A stretch of 64,000 nucleotides of DNA from Aphelenchoides besseyi (lineage: Eukaryota; Nematoda; Chromadorea; Rhabditida; Aphelenchoididae): NCBI GenBank assembly GCA_024699855.1, contig JAMPIQ010000003.1, positions 6,324,001 through 6,388,000 of the forward strand. The letters run 5' to 3'. Positions 35,595 through 46,330 of the stretch are shown here, in pieces. Made by a program: the position numbers and the translations under genes. The notes below the pieces were generated by a model that had not been told where the DNA came from, ran no database searches, and worked only from the letters and a program-made list of their open reading frames with translations. Numbering within the stretch: the first letter of the stretch is position 1; each line of letters opens with the position of its first letter.

Positions 35595-37700
35595 TTGAAA
35601 AGAGAGTGCAAGAGAACGTGAAACCGATATAATGGAAGCGAATGGAGCTGACGTATCTTGTGCGTATTCAATCCCGCGACACTGCAATCGCTTCGACGAC
35701 ATTCCGCAAGGTTGTCTAGGAGTGTTGTTGTTGTGCTCGTTGGATGCATTTGCGTGCGGAGTGCGCCGAGTGGGTCGATGTCGCTGCCGGAAGGGCGTAT
35801 AGAGGACTCGGGTTTTCGGACTCGAGAATCCTGTGCGTTCGGATAGCAGGTGATGTTGGCTCGATGTTGTGGAGTGCGGGTGAATTCGCGATGGGCGTCG
35901 GTTGTGAGTTGTGGTTGCGGATGGCACATGTGTCTTCCGTTTCCGCGGCCTACGATCGGCGTTCGTTGCCCCGGCACTCGACTCGGTGTATAGTCGGTCA
36001 CCCATTCGACCCGTCTTGAAACACGGACCAAGGAGTTTAAGGTGTACGCGAGTCATTGAGCTGCGAAACTCAAAGGCGTAATGAAAGTGAGACATTGGAT
36101 GTCGACGATGTGAGCGTTGGGCGTTTCGACGTCCGGCGCGCAACATCGCCCCGTGACTAGGACTTGTTCTGTTGCGGAGGTTGAGCGTACGCTTTGAGAC
36201 CCGAAAGATGGTGAACTATGCCCGAACAGGATGAAGCCAGAGGAAACTCTGGTGGAAGTCCGAAGCGGTTCTGACGTGCAAATCGATCGTCTGATTTGGG
36301 TATAGGGGCGCAAGACTAATCGAACCATCTAGTAGCTGGTTCCTTCCGAAGTTTCCCTCAGGATAGCTGGTGCACAATCGAAGCAGATATACTCGGTAAA
36401 GCGAACGATTAGAGTCATTGGGATGTATTATTCTCAAACTATTCTCATACTCTAAATGGTTATGATGTCGGTGTTTCTCGATTTGAACACGCGACTTTGA
36501 TTGCATGTGCTCCAAGTGGGCCATTTTTGGTAAGCAGAACTGGCGATGTGGGATGAACCAAACGCCGAGTTAAGGTGCCAGACTCTCCGCTCATTAGACC
36601 CCATAAAAGGTGTTGGTTGTTGCTATAGACAGCAGGACGGTGGCCATGGAAGTCGGAAACCGCTAAGGAATGTGTAACAACCCACCTGCCGAAGCAACTA
36701 GCCCTGAAAATGGATGGCGCTGGAGCGGAGGACCTATACTCGGCCGTTGTTTGAGATGGTGCCCAATCTCTCAACGAGTAGGAAGGTTGTCGTGATGGCG
36801 TCGAAGGTGCGGAGCGTGAGCTCGACTGGAGCCGTCACGAGTGCAGATCTTGGTTGTAGTAGCAAATATTCAAGTGAGATCCTTGAAGACTGAAGTGGAG
36901 AAGGGTTCCGCGTGCACAGTGATTGTACGTGGGTTAATCGATCCTAAGGCACAGGCTAAGGCTGGTTTTGAAGTGGCGACGTTCAACTTCCACTTGTGGA
37001 TTGCGTCGCGTGTGCCGAAAGGGAAGCGGGTTAATATTCCCGCATCGAGACGAGGAGATGTCGTCGCTTCGGCGTCGACGAGCGCGGCAACGCAAACGAA
37101 CCTGTCGACGCTGCATGAGGCCCGGACCAGAGATCTCTTTTCTGGTTTAAACTCGCGTGACCATGGAATCGGTTCATCCGGAGATATGGTTGTTGGGGTT
37201 GTAGAGTGGCGCGGTTACGGCGCCATTCCGAGTGCTTCATGTGGTCCGTGAAAAGGCAGGGGAGGCTCGATGAATTTCTCGCTCGTTCGTACCAATATCC
37301 GCAGCAGGTCTCCAAGGTGAACAGCCTCTAGTTGATAGAATAATGTAGATAAGGGAAGTCGGCAAATTAGATTCGTAACTTTGGGAAAAGAATTGGCTCT
37401 AGAGCTCGGGTCTATCGGGTCGTTGCGTGAGGCCGTTGGAATGCGTCCGTGACTGCGTGGTCGCAAGACCGCGTGGGCTAGTGGCGTGGTCCGACGGTGG
37501 AAGGCTTCGGCTTCGCTCCCGACGGCTTCGCGGTTGTCGGCGAGTTGCGGTAGACGCTTAACGAGCGTATCTAGAACTGGTACGGACTCGGGGAATCCGA
37601 CTGTCTAATTAAAACAGAGGAGACGGATGGTCTTCGAAAGACGTTGACCGTCTCTGATTTCTGCCCAGTGCTCTGAATGTTATATTAAGGAAATTTGATT

Positions 37701-37778
<78 letters not shown>

Positions 37779-37811
37779 CGAATGGATTAACGAGATTCCC
37801 ACTGTCCCTAA

Positions 37812-37851
<40 letters not shown>

Positions 37852-37858
37852 CAAAGAC

Positions 37859-37896
<38 letters not shown>

Positions 37897-38264
37897 TGAC
37901 TTTGTGAAGAATCATGCATGGTGTAGCATAAGTGGGAGTGTTTCGGCACGCCAATGAAATACCACTACTTTCATCGTTTCCTTACTTATTCGGTTAGACG
38001 GGAAACGCACGCCTTCGCGGTGTGCTTGTGTTTGGTGTTAAGTTTGTGCGAACGGACGACCCGCGCCGAAGACAGTGTCAGGCGGGGAGTTTGACTGGGG
38101 CGGTACATCTATCAAACAGTAACGTAGGTGTCCTAAGGTAAGCTCAGTAAGGACGGAAACCTTACGTAGAGTAAAAGGACAAAAGCTTACTTGATCTTGA
38201 TTTCCAGTACGAATACAGACCGCGAAAGCGTGGCCTATCGATCCTTTTGATTTGTAAAGTTTAC

Positions 38265-38311
<47 letters not shown>

Positions 38312-38334
38312 AGCCAAGCGTCCATAGCGACGTT

Positions 38335-38372
<38 letters not shown>

Positions 38373-38414
38373 CGTAGCAGAATGCGCAAAGCGTTGGATT
38401 GTTCACCCACTAAT

Positions 38415-38461
<47 letters not shown>

Positions 38462-38896
38462 TCCTACTGTCGAATTCGTTGTTGCAATAGTAATCCTGCT
38501 TAGTACGAGAGGAACAGCAGGTTCAGACAATTGGTTTATGCGCTCGTCCGATCGGACGCTGGTGCGACGCTACCATCTGGGGGATTACAACTGAATGCCT
38601 CTAAGTTGGAAGCCCGTCTAGTCAGGTTGACAATACTCTCGTGCCCCGGTGTCGGGCGGTACTCTTATGCGTTGCACTCGCGTGCGGCGTAGCTCAAACC
38701 CCATAGTTGACCTTGCCTCGTGGTTTAACTACCGCTTGGTTGTCGATTCCATACGACTTTGTGTGGTGTAATGTCGGGGTGCAAGATCGCTTGAATACGA
38801 CTTGACTACTGGTCAAGGGGTTGTAAGCAGCAGAGCAGTCTTTACACTGCGATCTGTTGAGACTACCCTTTGATCGGATGAATCTGTTTTCGTCCA
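35215..38896 (+). rRNA. 28S rRNA: 28S large-subunit ribosomal RNA
   Basis: About 3.68 kb from the segment preceding CTGCTGAACTTAAGCATATC to the 3' end after CTACCCTTTGATCGGATG. Conserved landmarks: GGTAGCCAAATGCCTCGTCA near 37741, the peptidyl-transferase ring CAGGGATAACTGGCTTGTGG near 38291, and the sarcin-ricin loop AGTACGAGAGGAAC at 38502-38515. No R1/R2-type insertion interrupts the usual site near 37741-37790. The 3' end is inferred from homology and from the start of the direct repeat at 38897. Confidence 0.96.
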
Positions 38897-39270
38897 TTTC
38901 ATTATTGTATCCTCTACATACAGACTTTAGTCCGATTGTTGACTTTCACGACGAGTCAGCAGTTGGACTAAAAACGAAGGTCCGATTGCTGATTGGGGAC
39001 TAGTCAACAGTTGGACCCTCTTTTATCAGTCATTTCCCAATTATTGTATTTCGCGTATTCGAACTTGTACTTGTTTCACCAATAAACAGATTTTCATTGA
39101 AGACGAATCGGTTATTTCTTCAGAATTGTAGTGGAGTAACGAATGAATTCAAAAGTTGAGTTGGTTGACTGTTTAATAACACTTGTGATTCATTCTTTTT
39201 TAATATGAAACAGACAGTTATTTGTAACAATTTGAACCCAAACGAACCGAATTATTCGCATCGGCTTGAA
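38897..39270 (+). repeat. Direct repeat copy A, abutting the 28S 3' end
   Basis: About 374 bp, nearly identical to 43213-43538. Shared text begins TTTCATTATTGTATCCTC and ends near AACCGAATTATTCGCATCGG. Copy A carries an internal partial duplication of about 54 bp (AGTCCGATTG...CAACAGTTGGAC appears twice, diverged) that copy B lacks. The middle contains CCAATAAACAG. It may be rDNA 3' flanking sequence that was duplicated together with the cassette between the copies. Confidence 0.85.
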
Positions 39271-39783
39271 TTGAGATGTTGTTGGCAATCGTAGAAACAA
39301 CGATTGCAAAAAATGAAAGTGCATGGGAAATGAGCTTCCGTAAAACAAAACTACTGTTATTTCGACAGTTCACTCTTGAAGGAATTTCTGGATTACTTTA
39401 TTGAACAAACACATAAGAAACAACAAGCTTTGTATCTGAAGAAAAAATACTACAAAGAACAAAACATTCTGACATTAATCTTAATAAAAAAAAGATGAAA
39501 GTTTAACTGTTAAAACAATTGATTACAATATTTGTGACTTTCGGTAAAACATTTTTCAAGAAAACGGCTATTTCGGATTACCGAGCAAACAAGATCACTC
39601 ATGTTTTCGTTTTCTGTTGTTCCACAATGGTCGAAGTCGGTAGTTCTTCGGGATTTGGGACAGGAAAAAATCCCGAAAACTCGGATACCGGGTCGAATGA
39701 CGTTGCATTGACAACCAAGCCAAATTGGATAACGAGTCTACGGCTCTAAAACAGCAGTTTGATATTCGAAGCTTCTCATCAAC
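39271..39783. other. Spacer inside the repeat-flanked cassette
   Basis: AT-rich sequence with no recognisable gene. It probably contains the 3' UTR of the minus-strand gene ending at 39784; minus-strand AATAAA-like words occur near 39480-39490. Confidence 0.4.
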
Positions 39784-40820
39784 TTACTCGTATTGGAAAC
39801 GGTAGATTTGGTTAAATTCCTCTCTCAAGAAGAACGGACCAATTGGATCGGATTTGTCCTTGCAAGTCAATACGTGGACGATGAGCAAACCATTGGCCAC
39901 AGTCATTAACCTTATTCGACCTTCCAGCTCGATGTCCGTCTTCTCCCATTTCATCTGGAGAATGTCGAACTTTAGAATAGTCGAAATATAGTTGTTTCGA
40001 TCAAATAGTGGGGCCAAAAGTTGGTTGTTAATCCACAAAGATGGAACCTGTAGAACATAGTATAACTAAATAACAAATGGTAAACTTACCAAACTATTTC
40101 TAATTACTACATCCATCTCCTCCTTGACTTCGTGCTCAATTTTTGTTCCATCAATCAACGAGACCTCGTACAACATTTTTGTGTTGACGATGGCTTTTTC
40201 ATCGATCGCAAAGCCAAATAGTTTACCATCGCGAGTCATGGGGGACCAAAGATCGTGAGGTATGTTGGTGACGTTCACTTCGGAAAGGACTCCAGTAGTC
40301 AAGTCGACGGTGTGCGAGTACAGATGGTGGATTGAATGGGCATTTAACGTCGTTGGTTGTGCGCGAGTGTCGAGAGTGTAATCCAGCTCTCCCAAATATT
40401 TGACCGTGTCGATATGGAGAACAAAATCGACGTCGAACTTGCCGTTGAACCAATATCGTCCATTTCCTGGATTGGTATGCACAATCCCACAAACTGTTGA
40501 ACTATCGATGAAGAACAGTAGCTCTAAACCCAAACTACTGTTTATTCCTCGTTCATTGATGGAACGGGAATTGACGTGAATTTCTCTAAAAATCAAATGA
40601 TCAAAAAATTAGAAATCTCAAATTACTTCTGGATTCCATTGAACGTATCAAACATCCAGTTTGTTCGCTGATCGAATTCATAGAAGATGAGAAAACGATC
40701 ATCCATGCCATAAGTCTTGCACATCGCAACGAGGCCTTTGCTACGTAGTTGGCTAACCAAATTACGTTCTGATCGCGAGAGGGTCCCGCTGTTTTCGACG
40801 AAAGCACCATATGCTGCCAT
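39784..40820 (-). CDS. Unknown 317-aa protein, intact, between the direct repeats
   Basis: Exons 40820-40627, 40585-40090 and 40047-39784 join in phase without stops, ATG to TAA. The sequence is rich in short strand-like units such as RYWFNGKFDVDFVLHID, LYSHTVDLTTGVLSEVN, KMLYEVSLIDGTKIEHE and ILKFDILQMKWEKTDIELEG, with recurring 'L-x-DxxTG' and 'W-x-x-T/M' patterns. This recalls beta-propeller or quinoprotein-like folds, but no specific family is recognised. No signal peptide is seen. It is the only intact gene between the two direct repeats and lies tail-first towards the rDNA. Confidence 0.65.
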
Positions 40821-40920
40821 TGTTGGTAAAAATCTGTAATAGTTAATACTTATTCACAGGATTTGAGCACGAACTGAACGCAAAGAAGTTAACAGAAAAT
40901 GATGAGATATCAACTCAACA

Positions 40921-42054
40921 AAAGCCTTTGACACGATCAGTCACACGGTAATTTGGACAGCGCTCGGATGGAAAACGTCGAGAACCGTCATCATCCCTAA
41001 GAAAGGGGACCGCGAAGACCTGAAGAATTACCGCCCAATTGCCCTCACGCCCATTCTCTACAAAGTCTTCACCAAGGTAATTCTCAACAGGATCACCAAG
41101 CAACTAGACGAGCAACAGCCGAGGGAGCAAGCGGGCTTCAAGAGAGGCTACTCCACAACCGACCATCTCCAAGCCGTCAACCAAGTGTTGAAGCGCGCTC
41201 GCGAGTTCAAGATGTCCGTATGCATGGTCTTCGTCGATTAGGAGAAGGCCTTCGACTTCATCGAGATTGACGCAGTCACCAACGCGCTGATCAACCAAGG
41301 AGTCGACAGCAAGTACGCACGGACGCTCCACAACATCAACACCGGCTGCAACACCACTATCGAACTGTTCTACAATCCCATCAACATCCCAGTCGGTCGA
41401 GGAGTACGTCAAGATGACACCATATCGCCGAAGCTCTTCACTCTCGCTCTGGAAGACGTCTTCAGGACACTTGACTGGGAGGATAACCGCATCATCATCG
41501 ATGGAGAACGCCTGAGTCACTTACGATTTGCCGACGACATCATCATCTTCGCGAACACCGCCGAAGAAGCCGCTTCCATGCTACAGCAACTGAACGACGC
41601 AAGCGAAAAGGTCGAGCTTCGCATCAACAGAAACAAGATCAAGTTCAGAGACGCCGCCCAAGACACTCGTCAACGAAAGCTCCGATGGGCCGGACATGTA
41701 GCAAGACGACAGGACAACAGGTGGACCACAAGAACGACGTTCTCGTGGCCTTACAACCTGAAACGACCTCTCGGACGACCACCCTACCGATGGAGAAGAG
41801 AAGTGGAAGAAGCCCTTGGCTCAAAATGGCACCAAACTGCCAGAAACCGCGAGTTCCTGAACAACCGACAAGTGCCAACGAAACACAAACGAAGATACTT
41901 CAATATGGTCGTCCTTCCGTCTTTATTTTATAACTCAGAAGATGCAAAAAAAAAATTGAACGAAAAATACTCAACATTAAGTTCACTGGCCAAAAATCGG
42001 TCGATCACAAGTCACGAGAATGAATCCGGCAACAACCATTTAATGATGTTGTGA
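40921..42054 (+). pseudogene. Degenerate non-LTR retrotransposon reverse transcriptase
   Basis: The plus-strand frame shows reverse-transcriptase blocks: KAFDTISHTVIW, then VIIPKKGDRED and NYRPIALTPILYKVFTKVI, QAGFKRGYSTTDHL, GVRQDDTISPKLFTLALED and the catalytic FADD (41527-41538). After it comes a C-terminal block RKLRWAGHVARR and GRPPYRWRREVEEALG, typical of LINE-type elements. A TAG at 41239-41241 interrupts the palm domain right after MVFVD. The first motif is fused out of order to the later part. The thumb between RINRNKI and FRDAAQ is deleted. No endonuclease domain is present. It is an old relic that cannot move by itself. Confidence 0.85.
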
Positions 42055-43212
42055 TCGCCACTAGAAGACGAAAGTGGAGATATGGAAAAGATGATGAATC
42101 GACAAAATGAAGACCAATGGGATCTCCAATTGCTCAATGGATTCCCGCACCAAAACGACTTGGCGCTTGGACCTATGGCAAGACGATACGAAAACGACTT
42201 CAAAAAACACGGAACAAATCGATGGAAAGCGAAACCCCCCAAATAGACACTCATTTATTGTCTTGGTTCGCAAATTCAGTTGCAAATTAAAGGAATAAAC
42301 GGATAAAATAAAACTCAGCAACTTCGCGGATCGACTGTCGTTGACCAAGTGATCGAACCCAAAAACACCACTTTTGGTTGTGTCGAGTGGACAAACGGGT
42401 GGTTAGGCGACACCCAATCCGCTGTTTGTCCGCCTGGATTACTGCAAGCCAAAGGACGCTTTTGACTTTAAAGATCGATGCTTCTCTGCCTATCCCACGT
42501 ACTTTGTGCTTCGACAGCATCCTTTGCTTTCGAGATTGGTCACAAACTCGATTACCCAAAAAATAACATTGGTAGTCTACATCTACACAAAAGCCACTGT
42601 GTGAAAGCAAAGCCAACAATTTAGAGATTAAACTGGCCGAAATAACTTATATTCGGTATTACAAAATTTACCACAATAACGAAAAAAAGAAAGCTTTTCT
42701 AGTTGTTTATGTCAACCAGTTTGCTTCTGCTATCGAATTTGCTTCTTGACGTCTTCGATGTTTTAATTGTTCTAAATTGCAATCTTGAAATTCACGATCT
42801 GTTCTAGACATTTTCGAATACAAATGTGTTTAATTGGCTTCCATTTATGACGCTGATCAATGAGCGCACTATTTCATGCACAACTGTTTGAACACCACCA
42901 CGATCGTCTACTTCTTCGGAAACGAACCAGGTATTATGGTGAAAGCTGCTTCATCATTAGCTGAAAAGTGGGTTCAATTAAATGGCACGTTGGAGTTTGT
43001 TGATTTTAGTTTTGCTCTTTCAATCGGACAGAACTGCACGCTCACTGTAAATGTTATGAAGGCATTGGCAATTCGAGCATCACTGCTACTGGTTTGCGAC
43101 AAAAATAGTGGCATTCATATTGACTGACAAACTTCAATGGCAATACATGAGCTATGGACATCCATTTTCATTGCACACCGGTTTATTTGAATTACAGAGC
43201 ATGATGAGTCGG
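42055..43212. other. AT-rich spacer with a LAMP-like coding fragment
   Basis: Mostly without recognisable genes. Near 42876-43127 the plus strand has an 83-codon frame with FGNEPGIMVKAASSLAEKW and a segment DFSFALSIGQNCTLTV whose pattern resembles SFNFTIGKCTVQSS of the minus-strand gene at 43.9-44.7 kb. It could be a diverged relic of that family. No start, signal peptide or splice partner is evident. Confidence 0.3.
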
Positions 43213-43538
43213 TTTCATTATTGTATCCTCTACCTGAAGACTTTAGTCCGATTGCTGATTTCATGACTAGTCAACAGTTGGACCCTCTTTTATCAGTCAT
43301 TTCCCAATTATTGTATTTCGCGTATTCGAACTTGTACTTGTTTTACTAATAAACAGATTTTCATCGAAGATGAATCGGTTATTTCTTCAGAAATCGTAGT
43401 GGAGTAACGAATGAATTCAAAAGTTGAGTTGGTTGACTGTTTAATAGCACCTGTGATTCATTCTTTTTTAATATGAAACAGACAGTTATTTGTAACAATT
43501 TGAATCCAAACGAACCGAATTATTCGCATCGGCTCGAA
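43213..43538 (+). repeat. Direct repeat copy B
   Basis: About 326 bp, same orientation as copy A at 38897-39270. Differences are scattered substitutions (for example CCAATAAACAG in A against CTAATAAACAG in B) and the absence of the internal duplication. The copies bracket about 3.9 kb. They are not terminal repeats of the reverse-transcriptase relic, whose ends lie well inside. Confidence 0.85.
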
Positions 43539-43715
43539 ATGCTGCTCTCTCAATTGACTGTCAACTCACTTTCCGCCCTCAAATTTTTTAGAATTCCACA
43601 CTTTATAGTTCCTGGATGCTGCACTTTCTCAAAAGCGAGTGATGTGTTTGAGCTTTCATTCAACTACAACGAGCAATGAATCTGAGCGTTTGTTTGTTGG
43701 GCGAAAACCGCCGGT

Positions 43716-43804
43716 CTCTGGGCACAACATTTAGCTGAAGCCACAAACGGCGAAGAGGACAAGGAGATGTTGGACAAGATCGAGAAGTTGAAAGTCAACA
43801 AGGT
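43716..43804 (+). pseudogene. Isolated exon-like fragment
   Basis: About 30 codons read as a charged helix (GLWAQHLAEATNGEEDK, then MLDKIEKLKVNK) followed directly by a GTGATT donor-like site. No acceptor-linked upstream exon and no downstream partner were found before the minus-strand gene, so it looks like a stranded exon or a relic. Confidence 0.25.
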
Positions 43805-43871
43805 GATTAGATTTGTTTTTATGTGTCAAAAATGCGTGATTCAGCTGTCACTTTTATTCTAAAACCGGAGA

Positions 43872-44662
43872 CTAATACACAAAAAGAACAACCATAAAAC
43901 CAACGATCAACATTGCAATCGAATTCTTGGCTAAGGCCTGATCTAAATGTAACAACTCAAAAACATCATTGCAACCGCTCACATACTAGCCGACACAATT
44001 TGTCCGCCGAATTTTGGAACCTGAAATAGCAAACTAAAAGTAAATTTGCGGTTAATAAACAAACCATAAAACGCATCTGGAACCCATTGATTACCTCGTT
44101 CATTGCTACATTAACGGAAAGTTTCTTCCAGTTTTCTTTTTTGAAGTCCTCTAACATAGTTACATCCTCACAAGCAACCACATTGTCATCGTACAACAAC
44201 GCGTCCTCTGTTCCGTTTATCACCAGAACTAATGGATTCTTTTCGTTATCGTATTCAGCTGAAGAAACTCATCAAAGTTGCTAATACGCAAATAAACATA
44301 CCATTGTTGAATGTCCAAACATTGATTTCGTTATCTGATTGCACAGATGATTGAACCGTACACTTTCCAATGGTAAAATTGAAGCTGCAACGAAACAAAT
44401 GTTCGCTGTAAAGGTAAATCCTGACCTGCTGCTCGCGAGCGGCGCGGCCCTGAATTCAATTTGAAGGTCTTCAGCAGAAGTCCCCAACAAGGCGGTCGTA
44501 TTCCTGCAATCTGACTCGGAAACAAACGCTCTAAATGTCTTGTGATCAAAGTTCGACTTTTTCAACGTACACATTCGTATGGTCTGGACTTTCAATGACA
44601 CACGTTGCGACCGCAACGTCCAAGTTCATCGACATAAAGAACAAAACGGAAAGAAGATTCAT
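43872..44662 (-). CDS. Type I membrane protein, LAMP-like layout
   Basis: The ATG at 44662 opens a signal peptide (MNLLSVLFFMSMNLDVAVA). The lumenal part includes FRAFVSESDCRNTTALLG, FNFTIGKCTVQSSVQ, NPLVLVINGTEDALLYDD and WKKLSVNVAMNEVINGF, with at least four Cys and Asn-x-Ser/Thr sites. The last exon gives one C-terminal helix (NSIAMLIVGFMVVLFVY) and a stop at 43874-43872. Introns of 40-45 nt join the later exons in phase. The first intron is uncertain: it must be about 28-34 nt to keep frame. Signal peptide, glycosylated Cys-containing lumenal domain and a C-terminal TM helix recall LAMP/UNC-46 proteins, but this is weak homology. Confidence 0.5.
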
Positions 44663-45210
44663 GATCTTGCACATTTCAGCAACCACAGAACACAAATCGA
44701 AGCTCGACCAGAAACTTCAAGTGCAAATCGAACACAAGTGGGTGTGCAGCAAAATGCAAATTTCGTTTTCTGACAATTTTTGTTCATCGATCGGTTGCAA
44801 GGATTCGTCTGTTTGAGCGACGATTCGAAAATATTTTCCTCAATTTATATAGCTTCTTGTATATAAGATTAATGTTTGCAAGATTGATTAAGCGGACCGG
44901 CGATTGCGTTCATTTACGTTGTTTGTATTCGAAGAGTTTGTTTTCCAATCGATAGAATACATGGCTTCACAATTAACATGTTTAACGGTGATGTAAAAAA
45001 GACGGAATATGAATAGAAAACGAAGGAGTATAAGTGGAAAAAGGGTTGTTGTTTTCGTTTGTTGGCCGCGATCTGAAGTTGTTCGTGTACGCTCGGATGT
45101 TAGTTGGCGTTTCAGCTGACGTTTTCGGATGTTAAATGGGTTTGCAAATGTAAACGCTAAAAACATTACTAAATAATGATCAGTTCTGCTTCTCTCTTAC
45201 TTGATTTAGA
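44663..45210. other. Intergenic, low complexity
   Basis: No recognisable gene. It holds the promoter of the type I membrane protein and the 3' region of flp-16. Confidence 0.4.
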
Positions 45211-46330
45211 TCAACCGAATCGAACAAACGTTTGTGCTCGTTTGCTAAAATGTAATGTAATAAAATTTCGTTTATCAAACAGTCAACGTACCCGAATCTA
45301 ACAAAATGTTGAGCTCTTTTTCCGAAACGAACGAACGTTTGAGCGCGTTTGGACGGAGTTTTCATTTCCGGTTGTTGATCTGAAGATACGAAAATTAAAG
45401 TTCAGATTTTGAACTGGTTACCTTGTTGAGATTGTTGAAGTTCGTACAACATTCTAAGAACAGACGGATTCAAAAACAAAGCTTGATTGTTTTCTGAAAT
45501 CGAAAGGTTAGAATTGTGTTACAGTTAGAAAAAGGTTATGGCTGTTAGGACTGCCAAATTAAAACGTGAGTTTTAAGGCACTAAGAGTTTTCCACGAATA
45601 CGCTCATGTTTCTTTTTTGGTTGCTGACGTTCGAAGTTGTGAATCGGCGCGTAAATGACAACCATTCAAATGAATTCCTTTGTCCGAACTCAACAATTGA
45701 GAACGCATCATTGAGCACAATTAAACCGAAAGAAGCAACCAAACATCTTGTACAAATGTGTAAATTAAATCTTTTCATTTCATAGGGGCTGAAGTTCTTC
45801 CATGAAGGCGCTCGAAAATAATCCGATTGCTATGTTGGTTGTTTTGAGTCATCTGTTTCTTGCCTACGCGTATTTCAACGATTTGATTGCTATTCGCGTC
45901 GAAGTTGAAAGTGCAAGACTCAACTCACTAGACGTGAATTTAAACCAACAGAAAGAATACTATCAGTCACGATCCAAAAGTAATTAACTTTTATCACTGT
46001 GTTCTACTCAAACAGCTTGTGAATACTAATGAGAACAGCAGATCTTATTCATTCGTCTGTTTTTGCGCACAATAAATTCAAGACACGCATCAAGAACAGT
46101 CCCAACGTTCGTTAAGAAGAGCTGTTTCAGGTGTTAAAGGTCTTTTGCTTACCTGTGTTATAACCAGAATAGAACGGTCGTTGTTCGTCCGAGACAAACT
46201 GACGTGCTAATTCCAAATCATGAGCCTCGGGTTTCTTGCCTTGTGCAACGGCTTCGGGTTGTCGAAGGTATGCAGCGGAGACCAAAAGATTGCAACAAAC
46301 GGTACAGAAGACGACAAAAAGTGCGTTCAT
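45211..46330 (-). CDS. flp-16: FMRFamide-like neuropeptide precursor, flp-16 type
   Basis: Exons 46330-46153, 45493-45422, 45379-45292 and 45244-45211, all phase consistent, give 123 aa. A signal peptide (MNALFVVFCTVCCNLLVSA) is followed by a spacer and then, at the C-terminus, three tandem peptides, each preceded by Lys-Arg: AQTFVRFG, AQHFVRFG, AQTFVRFG, the last ending at the stop codon. Each Gly would be converted to a C-terminal amide after prohormone-convertase cleavage. AQTFVRF-amide is the known product of nematode flp-16; the His variant seems particular to this species. The third peptide is interrupted from the second by an intron in the Gly codon. Intron 1 is 659 nt and contains an ORF on the other strand. 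Expected to act through a G-protein-coupled receptor on neurons or muscle. Confidence 0.93.
45802..45987 (+). CDS. Possible 61-aa membrane microprotein nested antisense in the flp-16 intron
   Basis: ATG at 45802 to stop at 45987 inside flp-16 intron 1, on the opposite strand. Residues about 8-26 are hydrophobic (AMLVVLSHLFLAYAYF), followed by a polar helix (EVESARLNSLDVNLNQQ) and a basic end. It could instead be the first exon of a longer gene, because GTAATT follows a possible donor at 45980. No family match is known; it may be chance. Confidence 0.3.
   Translation: MKALENNPIAMLVVLSHLFLAYAYFNDLIAIRVEVESARLNSLDVNLNQQKEYYQSRSKSN

Noticed and set aside
37741..37790. Insertion of an R1/R2-type element in 28S
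   Set aside because: The sequence around GGTAGCCAAATGCCTCG is continuous and conserved.
32178..38897. Many open frames of 60-200 codons on both strands of the rDNA
   Set aside because: They lie within or antisense to 18S, ITS, 5.8S and 28S and have no coding features.
41104..41520. A 138-codon minus-strand frame
   Set aside because: It is the antisense shadow of the reverse-transcriptase relic.
38897..43538. Reading the two direct repeats as LTRs of a retrotransposon
   Set aside because: There are no TG...CA ends, primer-binding site, polypurine tract or gag/protease/integrase, and the reverse transcriptase inside is of LINE type.
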